Source: Jacaranda mimosifolia
Taxonomy: Eukaryota; Streptophyta; Magnoliopsida; Lamiales; Bignoniaceae
Assembly: GCA_018894105.1 (NCBI GenBank)
Contig: CM032122.1
Location: forward strand, 21,549,674-21,613,673
Direction of reading: 5' to 3'
DNA length: 64,000 nt
The position numbers were made by a program, and so were the translations under genes. Shown one piece after another: positions 1 to 12,728 of this stretch. The notes below the pieces were generated by a model, which was not told the origin of the DNA, ran no database searches, and saw only the letters and a program-made list of their open reading frames with translations. Positions within the stretch are counted from its first letter, which is position 1. Each line of letters opens with the position of its first letter.

Positions 1-59
1 AGCTTTGTATGAATTTATGATGAATCTAAAAGTTTCTTTTTAATTGCTTTTTGTGCAGT

Positions 60-2494
60 ATGTCGACTAGAGGAAGGGGATTTGGTGGGAGAAATAGAGG
101 TAGATGAGGCCAAGGTCGAGCTACACTAGAAAGACCTACTCCTTAAATAGCTCCAAGCTCATTAGGCAATTCTGCACTGGTTCTTCCTCCAGAGATTCAG
201 TAGGAACTGATAACTCCAGAAAGAGAGACATAAGTTCCTATTCCACAGCAGCAGCATGAGGAGGGACAATCGAGTTATGATCCAAATTCATCTCATGCGA
301 GGACAAAAGGAGACACACAAGTGAGTCATGCACTAAATAATCTTTCTAACCGTATCTTGATACGATCATTCCATGGTGGGTAAGTTTCTTTAATTACTTT
401 AAGTGAAAATTGATCTCTAAGTGATTGTGTCTGACTACTTAACTATTTAACTTATGTAATTTTGATTGCACAATTACATAGCCTTATTCCAAAGTCTGCC
501 ACACGTAAAATATGTGAAATTTTGGACCTTATGTAGGTCTATGGCCTACTTGGGAGAAGGTTCCTCGAGAATCATGAGATTCCCTATGAAAAATTTACAA
601 TAATTCATTAAATATTAAAGAAAATTGAAAAACTAACTTTGTATATTTTATAAGTTCGTGAAATTCATCATTATGTATGTTGTGATAGGAACATTTTTGC
701 TGGTTGCCTGAACATGAGGCAAGTATTATACACTCATGGGAGCAGACTCATAAGAGGAACTTCAAAAACACCATCTAAAGATACAAAAAGAGAGCAATAA
801 AGGAAGTTGGTGGCGCTGGCCCAAGAGATCATGCAAAAATTGTGCCCAAAAATATGGTTTCAAGTGTTGGGAAGCTATTTGTAGCACACATACGAGTATA
901 CCTAACTATCAAGAGAAGCGCAAAAAAGCAAGGCAAATCAGAATGATTTCCTTTGCCGAGCATATGCGTAGAATGGTTTTTTCTATTTCTAAATTCATTT
1001 TTATTTTAATATTGAGAGCAAGTTTTAATGTTATTATTTTAATGTAGTCACAAGGTGGCATAGTGGTTAGCCAAGTAGACGTTCATAACCGAAATCACCG
1101 GAAAGCACAAGGGAAAGCTGAATATGTCGACAACAAATCCAATAGGGTCTAGGTTTCTTTTAGGTTGAACATTTTTGGGTTGGAAATACTATTACCAAAT
1201 AATAGAAAGTGTGTTAGATAAACTTAATCTTGAAATCTGGATATGGTTGTAAGTGTGTTGGAGTGTTAGGGTGATAATATTTTGATATCTTTATTTGGAT
1301 TTTTTCTTAGATTGATTCTAATTTTTTTTGGTAATTGTTTGGTAATATTGATTATTGTTGTCCGTGTTGCAAGGCAGAAAATGATAGATGGGGAAACACT
1401 TGAAATGTTGACTTGTTATTTTTATAAGTTATTTTGACTTCTGTCTATTAGTTTATAAGATTTGATAGCTATGGATTCTAAAAGATTGAAGAAAAGAATA
1501 GTGTGTGAACCTTATAAGAATGTTGTTTTATAGGAGCTTTTATTTTAAGGCTGAAGATACTATATTGGTGTAGTTAGGATATAGATGAAATAAATACAGT
1601 ACAAATATTGTTTATACAATTGCAAATATTTATTTAGATAAAATGTAGAGCAAAATACAGTGATCTAGATGTATTTGCAAGAGTAGGAGACAAAATTTGG
1701 AAATGCTTGGGTTGTGAAATGAAAAATGAGTGGTTAATGGCAACCAACCATATGCTATATGGTTGTTATTTTAAATGGATTCATTTTGATTTCATGTTGC
1801 TATTGATGCATATCTTATCATTCAACCCACTTGTTGTCCACATTTGTTTGTTATAAACAAATTAGTTGTTTTCATTTTCATAAGTCTTTACTTATATGAT
1901 TTTAGAAAATATAGCATTTCTTATCTACTTTAAATAGGTGTCTAAGTTTTTTTCTTAAAAATTATTTCATAATGAAAGAACTAGAAATTGGGATTGTTGC
2001 CCAAGTATAGCCATGTCTTTAACATAAACTTTATTGGTACTATTGGAATAATTGTGATAGTTTATGTAGGAGTATGGAAAATATACAAGTAATCTTGACA
2101 GTAACTCAACTCCAGAAGCTCCTTTGATGTGCAAAAATGGATTGAGATCATTGGTGATGCTATAAAGAGCATGGTGTATGGTTTTGGGAATATATTTCAT
2201 GGTTGTGACATTGTCACTACTGGGACCTCCTCAAAATCAGTCAACAATCATGTTACATATGACTATTTGCAAGAAACAATTACAAAAGTTGTTGATGAAC
2301 ATTTGGCTAAAGAAAATGAGGTACTTGCTAAGGAGAGGGAAACGATTGCAAATAGGGAAGCAATTTTTGTGAAAATAGATGCAAAGGCAAGGGAGCAAGC
2401 TTTAATCGTGACATTGACAACATGCATGGAAAAGTTGAATGCAATGCCAAGTGGTGGTTCGAATGACAATAATGCAAGTGACAATGAGAGTTAG
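60..2494 (+). pseudogene. Decayed Ptta/En/Spm (Transposase_24-like) protein of CACTA-A
   Basis: A splice acceptor (gtgcag) precedes an ATG at 60 that opens a basic Gly/Arg-rich start (MSTRGRGFGGRNRGR), then hits a stop. That exon seems to end at a gtaagt donor at 380. Further exon pieces lie near 480-600 and 700-960. The clearest piece is 2129-2494. Near its start it reads KWIEIIGDAIKSMVYGFG, which matches the WxxxVGGxxKGRVYGxG signature of Ptta/En/Spm plant transposase proteins. It continues into a Glu/Lys-rich, probably coiled-coil stretch and a Gly/Ser/Asn/Asp-rich C-terminus. In the active family this is the accessory DNA-binding (TNPA-like) protein. Several in-frame stops show it is dead. 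The family call rests on motif similarity seen by eye; exon limits are rough. Confidence 0.6.
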
Positions 2495-3340
2495 TTTAAT
2501 CACTAAATGTCTGTTTTTGTGCTATGTACTATTGTTGATATTGAAACTTATGCTTGGATCGATTGGTTTAAACGGATGATTTTGGATTATGATTGTATGA
2601 ATTGCTATTTCTATGTTTATGCATTGGTGTTGTGGATTATACTTTTAGAGTTATAAATTGATGATGGGTTATGAATGTGAAATATTCATAACATATTGTT
2701 TTGAAATGGTATTTATATTAATAAAATAAATTATTTTCAGCGCAATAAAATTTTGTGACTGATATGTAGTCATTAATTAGTATCTCAAAAATAATCAATC
2801 ACTAATTAGTGACCTTTATAATAGTGAATATGGTCACAAATTAGCAACTGATTTTGTGACTGAAATGCGGTCACTAATTAGTGAGCAATTACTATTCGGT
2901 CACTGATTAGTGACTGAATTATGATTGAAATTCGATCATTAATTTGTGACCTATATTGTGACCGATTACTATTCGGTCACTAATTAGTGATTGAATTATG
3001 ACTGAAATTCATCATTAATTTGTGACCCATATTGTGACAGAATTTCAGTCACTAATTAGTGACTGAATCTTGATATTTTGTGACCATTGTAATCGGTCAC
3101 TAATTCGTCACTAACTAGTGATCCAATTGTGACTACACAATGTATTGCCTTGCAAAAAATTAGTGACCGACACTATTAAATTAGTGACTAATAGGCGGTC
3201 ACTAATCAGTGACCGATGATAGTGGTAGTCACTACTTGAAATTAGTGACGAGGGTTTTAGTGATCGCATGTGTCGATCACTAATTATATCAGTGACCAAT
3301 TTTTGTTGAATTAGTAATCAATTTTTTGGTACCTAAAAGT
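2495..3340. repeat. CACTA-A 3' non-coding and subterminal repeat region
   Basis: From about 2750 to 3300 the motif TCACTAATTAGTGAC, in both orientations and with small variations (GGTCACTAATTAGTGA, TCACTAATCAGTGACCG and similar), recurs more than ten times. Subterminal repeats of this kind are the binding sites of the TNPA-like protein in CACTA elements. The core is self-complementary (TCACTAATTAGTGA), so each copy is itself a palindrome. 2495-2745 is plain AT-rich DNA. Confidence 0.85.
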
Positions 3341-3356
3341 CTGTTTTTTAGTAGTG
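3341..3356 (-). repeat. CACTA-A terminal inverted repeat
   Basis: On the minus strand this reads CACTACTAAAAAACAG, the terminal inverted repeat that defines the right end of CACTA-A. Confidence 0.85.
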
Positions 3357-3649
3357 AAGTGACGATCTACACTTCTAATTGAGGGAACAAGATAACAAAA
3401 TAACATTATATATAACAATTTTAATGTTATTTTTATTTGTTTATCTTAAGAATGTACACATTTTAATCTTATGTCTTCTAATTCGAGGTAGCAAAATAAA
3501 AAGGTTTTTTATTTTTTATTTTTATAACATATAGTGTAATAGAAAAGATATGTATGTTGATTAAATTTAAATGTAGAATTCAAAAAATATTTATAATTAT
3601 ATGTATTTCAAAAGTTATGAGATTTTACTAAAATTATATATATATATAT
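3357..3649. other. AT-rich spacer between CACTA-A and the TR-GAG-like element
   Basis: No gene or repeat family recognised. The segment ends in a (TA)n run (about 3635-3649), which is the insertion target of the next element. Confidence 0.5.
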
Positions 3650-6600
3650 TGTAACACCCCAACCGTGGGCATAAAATTTTCATTAGATTTTAATTAAATT
3701 AATCAACTAAAGTTGGAATATTAAGATTTAAATAATAATAATAATAATAATAATCATCATCATCATCAAATTGAGGCCTTAGTAAATCACACTTAAATTG
3801 ATTAGGGCCTTAGTGTCTTATTGGAAATATTTAGGGACCAAAATTTAATGAAATAAGGACTTGATTGCAAAAATTAAAACTTGAGCATAGGCTAATATGA
3901 GGGGGGGGGGGAAGTTGGAGGAGTGAATTGATAGAACGGGGGACCAATGTGAGGCACTCAAAAATTTGAGGGGTTAGAATTGTGAACTGAGAAAAATGCT
4001 GGAGCCAAATTGTGATTATTCAGAACTTAAAGCTATAAAAGGAGAATCCTTCCATTTTTCCTAATTTCCACATGGATACTTAGCCTCCCTCATCCCAACC
4101 CACACATTCCCTGTGACCAAAAAATAAAGAGTTAAGCTAATCATTATCTTCCTCACCTCATAATGAACTTGACGATGCCAAAAACTGCTTAAACCAACTG
4201 GCAGAACACTAGAAAATCGAGCTCGAGGAGAGGAGCTTCAGAGGTTATAGATTGCTGGTTTCTGGCGATGAAAACTCATGGACAAGGATGGGCTCAACGA
4301 GAGGGTTTTAATGGTGCTTCCAATTTCGTTATTTGATCACAGGAGGAGGAGAATCTAAAGTGGCGGTGCGCGGTGGCAGTTCTTGGTCTAATTGACCGGC
4401 AGGATGATAAGATACCCAAAAATTGATTAAGGGCCTTAGTTCTGCCTGTCAAGGCGCATCTACTGGTGGTGGCATACCTCAACTCCAATGGCGATAGACG
4501 ACGGTAGATGGTAGTTCTCTCACGAGTCCGAGACAATAGATAGGAAACCCAATTTTGAGCGATGCGGCTTTTAGGTTATGATTTGGATAAGCACCCGGTT
4601 AATTTGGTAAAATTTAGCTTAATCGATTGAGTCACCTCATTTAATTTAATATTAAATTGATTAAAAATTAATTGTTAAGTACAATTCTAGATTGAACGGA
4701 CTAGTTGTGCTAAGTATGGACTAAATTGCTGGTTATAAACTAAATTCATTGGGTAAAATTTTTGATAACAAGAATGAAATATTGGTCGGGAATTGATAAT
4801 ATATTTAATTGAGATTGATTAAACCTAATTGAAGTGCTTTGGAAGTCAATACGATAAACTGAGATAAAGTTGGAACTCCAATTAAGATCATTATGGCAGT
4901 GGAATATTGGATTAGCTAAAGTTAAAAGCAATTGGACAAAATGAGCTAAGATATCTACTAAAATATATAATAAGCCTTGAATTATTGCATGTTAAGTGAT
5001 TTGAACTTAATTGGTCTCGAAATATACAATAATACTCAACATATATGATTTAAACTTATAAATTCAGGAAAGTGAGACTATAACTACCATTTTGAATGAT
5101 TGAGCGAGGTAATTCGAGTAACCACATTAGAATAAACTTCTCTAAAATAAGTCATACGGATTTAAAATTAGCAAGATTCTAAATTGACTTACAAATGAGA
5201 TTATAGTTAAGGCAAGTTCTAGTTGGGAGTATAGTTAAGAATTACGAACGAAAGATAAAATTTATAAGTCTATTGAGTATAGCTTAATAGATTAGAAAAT
5301 AAAGTTGATATTATCCTAGTCTCTATTAAATTGTATTTTGGGGATAACTAGGTATCGAGGACTCGGGCTATCGAGCTCTCTCAGAAAAAGCTCCACAACT
5401 CAGTAACTCCAGGTGAGGTTTATGCTCGATATATGATACGAGATAATCTTGCTGGAGAAAGAACTTACATAATAGATATATGTTATTGCTTGGTCATTCT
5501 TTCTTAAATTTGAAACTGGTTTATTTCTTCGTGCCGCTTCACTTGAGAACAACTTATCCTCGTACTCAAGTGTTGTATTTTAGATATTAGTTGAATATTT
5601 CATATCACTCTTTCGTCCAGGGTCTTTTTCTGAATCTTAGCTCGAAAGTAAGGTCTTTCTGAAAATGTGTTACTTGAGATATCGAACATATTGATATCTT
5701 CACTTGAATTGAACTTGAAAATCTTTTATTTGAACTCTAAAATTTTCGGAACCTCAAAATTGTTAAAGCATGATTTAATTGATTTATTTTTGAGACAATT
5801 GCTGTATTTTTTGATACTCTCGCGAGGAAGTCTTTCTAACTAGCCATTACTGTATCATATTGGATGAGAGTTTGTCACGTCGACTGGTCAATACTGTTTG
5901 TTTATTTGACTTCCTTGAATTCCCATAAAGTTCTTTTTAAAATTGCTTTATATGGTGATTGTGATATATTTTGTGTTGGCTGCTGGGAATTTTGTGTATA
6001 TGTATATACATATATTATATTATCTTAACCTTGGGGAAGCCCTTGGGGGACTGGTTAGCAAGACGATCAGGACAACATCGGGCCGTCAATGGCTAATCTA
6101 CTAATCAGTACCTAGTTTGCAATCCTGACTTCGGGACATTTGAAGGTTGGCTGCTACTTGAGGCCTAATTGGAGAGGGATCAATCCTACTGATTCGTGTT
6201 ACGACGATTAGTAAGTTGGCCTCTCGTCGAGGCGAGATAAGGTAGTATTACGCAGATTTTTGGGAGTCATATGGTTGTCAACATCACACAGTCGATTTTA
6301 TGAGATGCTTCAACCCAACAGGTTTCATGAATTTGATTAAATTCTAGAATTTTGAAATCTGAGTCTTATATGAGAAACTTTGTTCACTTAGTTCTTTAAA
6401 ACTGATCTTGTCTATGAGTTTTGAGATTTTTGTGAAATGCAATTAAAATTTGACATGACTCTTCGATGTTATGGGATGGCATTGAGTCAACTCATTACGT
6501 GTTGTTTAAGAAGTATTGGTCACTAATCCAATTTCGTGAATTCCGTAAAATCTTTCAATTCCCCAATATCCAGCTATTCTAGCATGTTCTTTTAGTTATC

Positions 6601-7102
6601 CATATTTGGAATGAATGTTCTTCTTATATATGTATATTGCATTTCATATTTTCTGATTCTACCCATACATTGAAATGCTTGCCTCATTGAGTCATTCGAA
6701 CTCACCCTCTTTGTATCATTCTTTCTATTCTTTGCCCAAATTAAGGAATGGAAGACATTGTGATCATGGCTACACCGTATATAATGTAAATAACACTATC
6801 AAGGCCTATATTAATGGTAAGAAGGTGATATATTAGGTTTGTAATGTAAAGGAAGCATTTGCAATCAGGTTACTATCCTTTTCTACCATAAAATTTAGTA
6901 GGTTAAAGTTCCTAGCAAATGATGTTGGAGTTTGAATTTTAAGATTCTATTAGAACATTTATTCATTTCACACTGTTATGGAATTACTTAAGATGGGACT
7001 TTTGGGTGGTGCATATATTTTTTTTTTTTATTGAAATTTCTAGAAATTCGATTAGAGTAGCACCTCGATCTGAAGCAAACACCTCCTAAATAGGGTGCTA
7101 TA
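3650..7102 (+). repeat. 5' LTR of the TR-GAG-like element
   Basis: Begins TGTAACACCCC and ends GGGTGCTATA just before the primer site. It contains a TATA box near 4034, a G run at 3901-3911 and ATT/ATC trinucleotide repeats near 3735-3770. It keeps the empty site (near 3945-3955) for the hAT-type element present in the 3' LTR. Short ORFs inside (for example minus strand 4294-4536) have no family signature and no counterpart of equal length in the other LTR. Confidence 0.88.
4034..4041 (+). promoter_or_regulatory. TATA box of the 5' LTR
   Basis: TATAAAAG lies about 385 bp into the LTR. The 3' LTR has TATAAAAG at the equivalent place (10761-10768), after allowing for the hAT insertion. The position fits a short U3 followed by a very long R/U5. 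Confidence 0.5.
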
Positions 7103-7106
7103 GAAG

Positions 7107-7118
7107 TTGTATCAGAGC
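7107..7118 (+). other. Primer binding site (tRNA-Met type)
   Basis: TTGTATCAGAGC differs by one base from TGGTATCAGAGC, the sequence complementary to the 3' end of plant initiator tRNA-Met. It lies 4 bp downstream of the 5' LTR end, the expected place for minus-strand priming. Confidence 0.8.
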
Positions 7119-8229
7119 TTGGGCTTGGAAACCTGAGCTATATCGGAACATGATCCTCGGAATATGGGATTTCTGGATTAGTGAAGATTAGGTTTGACTT
7201 AAGAATTTTGCTAGGATATGAACTTCTGGGATAATGCTTGGTATCAAAAAGTAAAGGATTGGTACTGGGATGGCCAGCCAGTATATAGTCCATTACTTTG
7301 AGGTATCACGCATACGACTTTACTAATATTTGATGGGATAATATCCTTGGGATCACGTTGTTGTATGAATATTTTGCGATAATAGAACATGGAAGCAAAA
7401 AGGGCCATTTGGGTAATGAGTATTTGGTGTACATAGGGGATCGAGATCTTAATGATATAGTTAATTTAGGATTGTTAATCTAATATTTAGGTTGATGTGT
7501 ATAACTATATCATAGAATTTGCTAGGAAAATAAGGAAATATTTTACGTAAGGATGTTATTTAAGACGATTGGTGAATAATTATATATATATATGATTGAG
7601 ATTCAAAAACAAGGGGCAATTAGTTTATGGATGATAAAGGAGCTCACTACCATGATTCTAAGATGACTACAGATAAATGAGAAGGAAAGATTGCTCGTGA
7701 GAAATGGTGGTTTTAGAAATCATACTATAAATTTGAGAAAGAAGGGAATAACATTTTCATGGAAAACAGTAGGTAAAAGTGACCAATACTCCGAAGACAA
7801 TCAGTCGTGTTTTAACTCGACTAAGGAAAAGTCTTAGAACCCAATGCCATAGGACTTCTAGAATAGTTAAAGTATGTAACGTATTTACATGAAAACAAAC
7901 ATGTTTCGTATATAATCATATTGAGGAATGAAATGAAATTTGTTGTCTTGATGATAATACTGGACTTAGTTAACTTTGTTCATTCATAATCAGACAAATC
8001 ATGAATTTAACAAAGATATTATATAAACTTATGAGTTTATTAACGTGAGCTCATTTGCTAACATTAGTTTGGTGTAATTATATTTTTATTTCGTAATGTA
8101 CTTGTACTAAACCTACCCTTGTATATTATGATATAATTTAGCAAAAGTTTGAATATCAATTAAGAGATATTTTATTCGACACTCTAGGTTTAGCATAACA
8201 AGTAAGACTTGAAGACTTTTATATACTGA
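7119..8229 (+). other. 5' leader of the TR-GAG-like element
   Basis: About 1.1 kb of non-coding, AT-rich sequence between the primer site and gag. No ORF or domain recognised. Confidence 0.55.
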
Positions 8230-9410
8230 ATGGCATCACGGGAACAACCTCAACCACTTCCTTTATCATAGCATGTTCGAGTTCGTAGAGGACGACCGCC
8301 CGTTAATCAAGTTAGAGCACAAGAGGGTCAAATGTGAAATATTTTTTACTAAGGACATCCTATACATTAGGAAAGAATGATGCCAACCCTATTGGTAAAC
8401 TAGGGAATCAGAGGACAGGCTGTAGAATAGATGTTCACCAAATGCAAGCAATTCATGCAATTATGTCAGCAACAAAGTTAAGTTGGCAGTTCTCGAGATA
8501 TTGAAGAACCTACCATAGATCGAACGTTAGAACGATTTCTTAGACATAATCCCCCGAGGTTTATGGGTGAACTAGATGATCGGAAGGTAGAAGCATAGGT
8601 TGAGGAGATTGAGAAATTTTTTTGAGCACTGAATTATCTAGAAGAATAGAAAGTTAGACATGGCACCTTTCTTTTAGGAAAGGATGCCTATCATTGGTAG
8701 AGGTTATTGGACCAATAGTAGAATCTAGAAAGAACACCCCATACCTAGGAAAACTTTAAAAGTGACTTTATGAATAAGTTTGTACCTAAAGTCATAAAAA
8801 ATACTCGGGAATGGGAGTTTATGGAGCTTACTCAAAGGTCTATGTTCGTGTGCCAGTACAAAGCCAAATCCAACCACTTAATCCGATATACATCTCACAT
8901 ATTAGGTTATGGGGAACGCAAAACAAGAAAATTTGTTGAAGGGCTAAAGCTTGAGCTCTGAAGAATCCTTATAGCTTGTCAATTGCCCACTTATGGCAGG
9001 GTCGTGAATAGAGCTATGCAAGTAAATTCAATACTTAAGGAACTACATAAAATTGAAAGGAAGATTAAGCGGGAAAAGACTCTAGGGTCCGGGGCTCAAG
9101 GTGGAGAGAGGAGCGACTTTGGGAGGAAACAATAGAGGGTTCAAGTTCAGATATCAATCAACCACCTCTCTCTTACTGGAAATATCATTCATCCAACCTA
9201 ACCGACTCCAAGAAAATCTTATGAATTTTGTGGGGACACCCATCATAGTGAATCTACATGTTGGAAAAAAGCATGGAAAATACATGCGATGTGGTAGTGA
9301 CCCACATTATGTTAAGGATTTTCCTAAGAGCAAAAAATCTATCTCCAATGTTCAAGGAGATAAGGGAAAACAATTTACAAAATCTAGTGGAAGACAGGGG
9401 GAGTAACTTG
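8230..9410 (+). pseudogene. Decayed Ty3/gypsy gag (capsid and zinc knuckle)
   Basis: The reading frame from ATG 8230 (MASREQPQPLPLS) carries a recognisable Retrotrans_gag domain at about 8515-8960, with the PPRF-G-D and ALNYLEE-KV signatures of Ty3/gypsy capsid proteins. Most early stops fall where a Trp, Gln or Arg codon is expected: TAG at 8596-8598 for Trp, TGA at 8623-8625 for Arg, TAG at 8647-8649 for Gln. The open piece 8770-8961 is in the same frame. After a frame change, 9101-9406 encodes a zinc knuckle relic (RCGSDPHYVKDFPKS) in which the first and last cysteines of the CCHC pattern are replaced. In the intact family the protein forms the virus-like particle. Here it is dead. Confidence 0.75.
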
Positions 9411-9450
9411 TACTAATGCTCATGCTACAAGAATCGCACCGACCTTAGGT

Positions 9451-9564
9451 ATGATTTATGCTTACAATATTTTGGGAGAAACTATATATGATTCTAATAC
9501 TCTTCATTCTCTTACATCTACTTGTTTCACCTTGAAGTTAGATTTCAAACTCAGGCCTAAATAA
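9451..9564 (+). pseudogene. Trace of retroviral-type aspartic protease
   Basis: A 37-codon stretch contains IYDSNTLHSL followed by CFTLKLDFKLRP. It lines up with the active-site segment (DSGATHSF, then a conserved L-L-rich strand) of Ty3/gypsy proteases. The catalytic triad is altered (DSN for DSG). Nothing resembling the rest of pol follows before the polypurine tract at 9741, so pol is absent beyond this point. Confidence 0.5.
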
Positions 9565-9740
9565 ACCCTTATAAACATGGAAGTTATAATTGACATTCTG
9601 AGAAGACTTACCCCAGTTAGATTAAAGAAACTTTAGTGCTAAGCCTTTTGAAGAAGCACACCATGTCAATACCTATTATAAATATCGATGTTGTTATGAG
9701 TTTCTCGAATGTCAGATGAGAATCTAGGGACCACATTCTT

Positions 9741-9754
9741 TTAACGGGGAGGAT
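9741..9754 (+). other. Polypurine tract
   Basis: ttaacggggaggat lies directly before the TGTAAC start of the 3' LTR, the position expected for plus-strand DNA priming. Confidence 0.65.
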
Positions 9755-12697
9755 TGTAACACCCCAAACCACGAGCATAAAATTTTCATTAGATTTTAAT
9801 TAAATTAACCAATTAAATTGGAATATTAAGATTTTAAAATAATAATAACAAAATCGAATTGAGGCCTTAGTAAATCACACTTAAATTGATTAAGGCCTTA
9901 GCATGTTATTGGAAAATTTTAGCGACCAAACTTTAATGAAATAAAGACTTGATTGCAAAAATTAAAACTTGAGCAGGAGCCAATATGAGAAAAAAGAAAG
10001 CTAGATGAGTGAATTGATAGAATGGGGCTTACGTGATAGGGGTGTTCAAATCCAATCCAATCCAAAAAAAAATAATAATCGATCAATTGATCCAAAAAAT
10101 CGAAAACTGGTCAAAATCGAACTTTTTTGGATTAAATTGGATTTGCTTTCTAAAAATCGATCGAATTGGATCAATTTTTTATTTTAATCTCAAAAATCGA
10201 TCCAATCTAAACTGAACTGAAATTTATATACTAATAATATAAAAAATATATATCTTAATTGTAAAATACACAAATAAATTAAAATAAACTAAACTTAGGA
10301 TTTTTTCACTTTCAAGAATTAAATACATAGGAATAATTATTGTGGATTTATAACTTTATAGTTGACTGTTCTTACATAATTTAACTTAATTCCACAAGAT
10401 TAGTGTGATATGATATCTAAATGAAATTTACAAATCGATTGATTAAATTAGTTTAATTATCAATAGTAATTTATCAAATATTTTAATTAAAAATTTTAAT
10501 TAAAAAAATCAAATTAACCAATCCAATCCAAATTGATTTAAAATGGGTTGGATTAGATCGGATTTACAATAAAAATCTAATCGATCCAAACTGATCCAAT
10601 TTATATTATATAGGTTGGATCAATTAGCTTTTTGTGCCAAAATTGATCCAAACCGAACCGCGAACAACCCTACTATGTGAGGCACTCAGAAAATTGAGGG
10701 GTTAGAATTGTGAATTGAGAAAATACTAGGGCCAAATTGTGATTATTCAGAACTTTAAAATATAAAAGAAGAGTACTTCTGCTTTTCTTGGTTTCCACAT
10801 GCATACCCAGCCTCCTCCACCCAACCCACACCTTCCCAACGATTGGAAAACAAAGAATTAAACCAAACATTGTCTTCCTCACCTCATAACGAACTTAATG
10901 ACACCAAAAACTGCCTAAACCAATCAAGCTCGACAATGATGAGCTTCATAGGTGATGGGTTGCCGATTTCTGGCGACAAAAACTCATGAACAGGGATGGA
11001 TTTTGATGGGCTCAACGTGTAGAGTTTAACAACATTTCCAATTTCGTGATTTGATCACTTGAGGAGGAGTGTCGAAGGGGGCAATGTGCGGTGGCATTGG
11101 TGGCCGTTCTTAACTTAATTGACCGGCAAGACAATGAGATACCTAAAAATTGATTAAGGGCTTTTGTTATGCACTTCAACACACATCTGCTGGTCGTGGC
11201 AGACTTCAGCTGACAGTAGTGCTCCAGTGAGTATAGTAAATCTAATTTCGAGCGCATGCAGGCTAGTTTTAGGCTATGATTTGGCTCTGAACTGATTAAT
11301 TTGGTAAAATTCAGCTTAATCGATTGAGTCACTTGATTTGATTTGGTGGAATATTAAATTGATTAAAAATTAATTGTTAAGTATAATTCTAGGTTGAATG
11401 GATTAGGTTTGTTGAGTATGAACTAAATTGTTGGTTATGGACCAAATTTATTGAGTAAAATTTTTTTATAATGAGAATGATATATTGGTCTGGAATTGAT
11501 AATATATTTAATTGAAATTGATTAAACCTAGTTGATGTGGTTAGGAAGTCAAGACGATAAATTGAGAAAAAGTTAAAACTCTAATTAACATCATTAGTGG
11601 AAGATTGGATTAACTAAAGTTAAAAGCAATTGGAAAAATTGAGCTAAGAAATCTACTAAATCATATAACAAACCTTGAATCATTGTATGTTAAGTGATTT
11701 GAACTCAATCAGTCTCGGATGTATAATAATACTTAACATATATGATTTAAACTTGCAAATTCAGGAAAGTGAGACCTATAACTACCATTTCATATGATTA
11801 AGCAAGGTAATTCGAGTAACCAAATTAGAATAAACTTCTCTAAAATAAGTCATACAAATTTGAAATTAGCAAGATTCTAAATTGACTTATAAATGAAATT
11901 GTAGCTAAGTAAGGCAAGTTCTAGTTAGGAGTATAGTTAAGAATTACGAAACGAAGATAAAATTTGTAAGTCTATGAAGTACATCTTCATAGATTAGAAA
12001 AAAATATTATCCTAGTCTCTCTTACATTGTATTTTGGGGATAACTAGGTATTGAGGACTTAAGCTATCGAGCTCACTAAGAAAAAGCTCCACAACACAGT
12101 AACCCCAGGTAAGGTTTATGCTCAATAGATGCTACGAAATATTCTTGCTACGGAAAGAACTTACATAATAGATATATGTCATTGCTTGATCATTCCTTCT
12201 TAAATTTGAAACTGATTTATTTATTTGTGCCGCTTCATTTGTGAACAACTTATCTTCGAACTCATGCATTGAATTCTAGATATTAGTTGAATATTTCATA
12301 TCACTCTTCTGTCTAGGGTCCTTTTCTGAATCTTGGCTCAAAAGTAAGGCCTTTCTAAAATGTATTACTTGAGATATCGAACATATTGATATTTTCAGTT
12401 GAACTAAACTTGAAAATCTTTTATTTGAACTACAAAATTTTCAAAATCTCAAAATTGTTAAAGCACGATTTAACTGATTTATTTTTAAGCCAATTGCTTT
12501 ATTTTGTGATGTTATTGCGAGGCAATCTTGCTGACTAGTTGTTACTGTATTATATTGGATGAGAGGTCGTCATGTTGACTGGTCGATACTGTTTGTCCAT
12601 TTGACTTTCTTGAATTCCCATAAACATCTTTTTAAAAATTATTTTGCTTTATATGGAAATTGTGGCATATTTTGTGTTGGCTACTGGGACTATCTTG

Positions 12698-12728
<31 letters not shown>

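Larger units (their letters stand above)
1..3356 (+). mobile_element. CACTA-A: right-hand part of a CACTA (En/Spm) DNA transposon
   Basis: The element runs in from outside the window and ends at 3356 in a terminus whose reverse complement reads CACTACTAAAAAACAG, the usual CACTA end. A decayed Ptta/En/Spm-type gene (60-2494) is followed by about 850 bp of non-coding DNA, the last 600 of which are packed with subterminal repeats. That order (3' end of the gene, subterminal repeats, CACTA end) is typical of the superfamily. The 3 bp after the terminus are AAG. The matching left-hand duplication lies outside the window, so the target duplication cannot be tested. Confidence 0.85.

Noticed and set aside
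4294..4536. 80-codon minus-strand ORF inside the 5' LTR
   Set aside because: Only partly kept in the other LTR (11012-11332, with different limits) and without a family signature; chance opening in an LTR.
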